A stretch of 5,878 nucleotides of DNA, taken from the NCBI GenBank assembly GCA_016763135.1, contig JAESUI010000188.1, forward strand, positions 1 through 5,878, in the 5' to 3' direction. Of the stretch, positions 5,128 to 5,878 are shown one piece after another (the stretch's first letter is position 1; every line of letters begins with the position of its first letter). Origin of the DNA: Flavobacteriales bacterium (GTDB lineage: Bacteria; Bacteroidota; Bacteroidia; Flavobacteriales_E; Vicingaceae). The notes beneath the pieces were generated by a model. It had not been told where the DNA came from. It saw only the letters and a program-made list of their open reading frames with translations, and searched no databases. Made by a program: the position numbers and the translations under genes.

Positions 5128-5878
5128 AAAATTTGACTTGCAATGGTTGTAAATGCAAATTTTAATTTTGCTGAATTAGCCAGCTGTTCACGGTTTTGTT
5201 TAAATGTATCTACTTGGTTTATTGCATTACTAAAAGTATCATAAATTTCTGAATCTTTAAATTTCCAGCCGTTTACGCCTTCTTCAATAACATGCTGTAT
5301 GTTTTTCTTGTCTGGCAAAATAATTGGCAAGCCTGTGCCCATGGCCTCGTAATGTGTAATAATGTGTGTGGGCCAGTATCCTAAGTCCGCAGTATTGTAA
5401 AGTTCCTGCAAAGCTTCATGGCTTAAAAAAGGAAGACAGATAATCTGGTTGGCATATTTTTTAGAGGCGATGTATTTTTTCAATTTTTGAGAAAAATCAT
5501 CGGATCCAAATCCTGCGATAATGTATTTTACTGGCTTACCATCTTCATTTAATTGATTTACAACGTTTACCACTCTTTCTATATTTTTAAATGGTGTAAT
5601 TCTAGTCGCTGTTATTAACACCTTATCGTCTTCATTCCAACCAAGCTCTTCCCTTTTTTTTTTTCTTAGTATCTGGTCATAATAAAATTCATCTTCATCA
5701 AAACCAAGTGAAAGCGGTTGAACTTTTTGTTGAAAGGTCTCATGCAAATTTATTGGAATATAGTTCAACACAACATCAGGGGGCTGATGGTGTGTATGCA
5801 TAAAATTCATCGGTTTGGGTTACCGCCAATTTATAAACAGGATTCTTGTATAACCTCCGTAGTATCAATTTTTTTAGT
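5124..5878 (-). pseudogene. GT4-family glycosyltransferase, 5'-partial, interrupted by a +1 frameshift
   Basis: The 3' part, from about 5775 down to TGA 5126-5124, encodes the C-terminal half of a GT-B glycosyltransferase: VLITATRITPFKNIERVV (64-81, counted from an internal ATG at 5810), IIAGFGSDD, a PFLSHEALQELYNTADLGYW segment, then YEAMGTGLPIILPD (154-167). Glu155 is the second Glu of EX7E; the first position is Pro147. The ATG at 5810 gives only 228 residues, where about 370 are usual, and is preceded in frame by TAA (5822-5820). The neighbouring frame is open from the window edge and reads KNPVYKLAVTQTDEFYAYTP, then SAP and TGA (5778-5776). Removing one base from the G5 tract at 5779-5783 joins them as TPSAPDVVLNYIPIN. 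The real gene therefore extends upstream and is frameshifted, either by mutation, sequencing error or recoding at CCC-TGA-T. It overlaps the polymerase start by 4 bp. Confidence 0.78.

Noticed and set aside
5808..5810. ATG at 5810 as the true start of the upstream glycosyltransferase
   Set aside because: It would give a half-length enzyme starting MNFMHTHHQPP, which does not resemble a GT4 N-terminus, while the adjacent frame carries matching protein sequence up to the G5 tract.

Overview
The window is AT-rich DNA that looks like a member of the Bacteroidota (Flavobacteriia or Cytophagia type). The clues are the lack of Shine-Dalgarno sequences before the starts, a TTG-N19-TAnnTTTr promoter upstream of the fic gene, a CCGATAGC/GCTATCGG palindrome of a kind I recall as common in this phylum, and the protein style. 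It appears to be the downstream edge of a surface-polysaccharide cluster that has been rearranged and has picked up accessory genes.

Right half (2781-5878, minus strand): three genes overlap at their ends and form one operon. In transcription order they are a GT4-type glycosyltransferase that runs off the window and carries a +1 frameshift, a multi-pass Wzy/WaaL-type O-antigen polymerase or ligase, and a second, intact GT4 glycosyltransferase. Together they would add sugars to a lipid-linked oligosaccharide and polymerise or transfer it.

Middle (1987-2780): a lone plus-strand DUF1801 gene faces the operon convergently. A perfect 26-bp palindrome lies upstream of it. Downstream is a 234-bp spacer with a cUUCGg hairpin, a second hairpin, a degenerate REP-like stretch and a T10 run.

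Left half (1-1986): a 517-codon gene encodes a Fic AMP-transferase-type protein fused to an N-terminal AbiEi-like winged-helix region. Its leader holds a good Bacteroidota promoter overlapped by four 24-bp imperfect tandem repeats, a plausible autoregulatory operator. The fic unit is bracketed by a perfect 34-bp direct repeat (144-177 and 1953-1986). Both copies contain the first five codons (MCGIT) of an asparagine synthase. The left copy continues into a recognisable class II glutamine amidotransferase N-terminus that leaves the window; the right copy is a stub that soon hits a stop. The simplest reading is that the fic unit was inserted at the 5' end of an asnB gene in the polysaccharide cluster, with a 34-bp duplication. 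No recombinase is visible in the window, so the mechanism is unknown.
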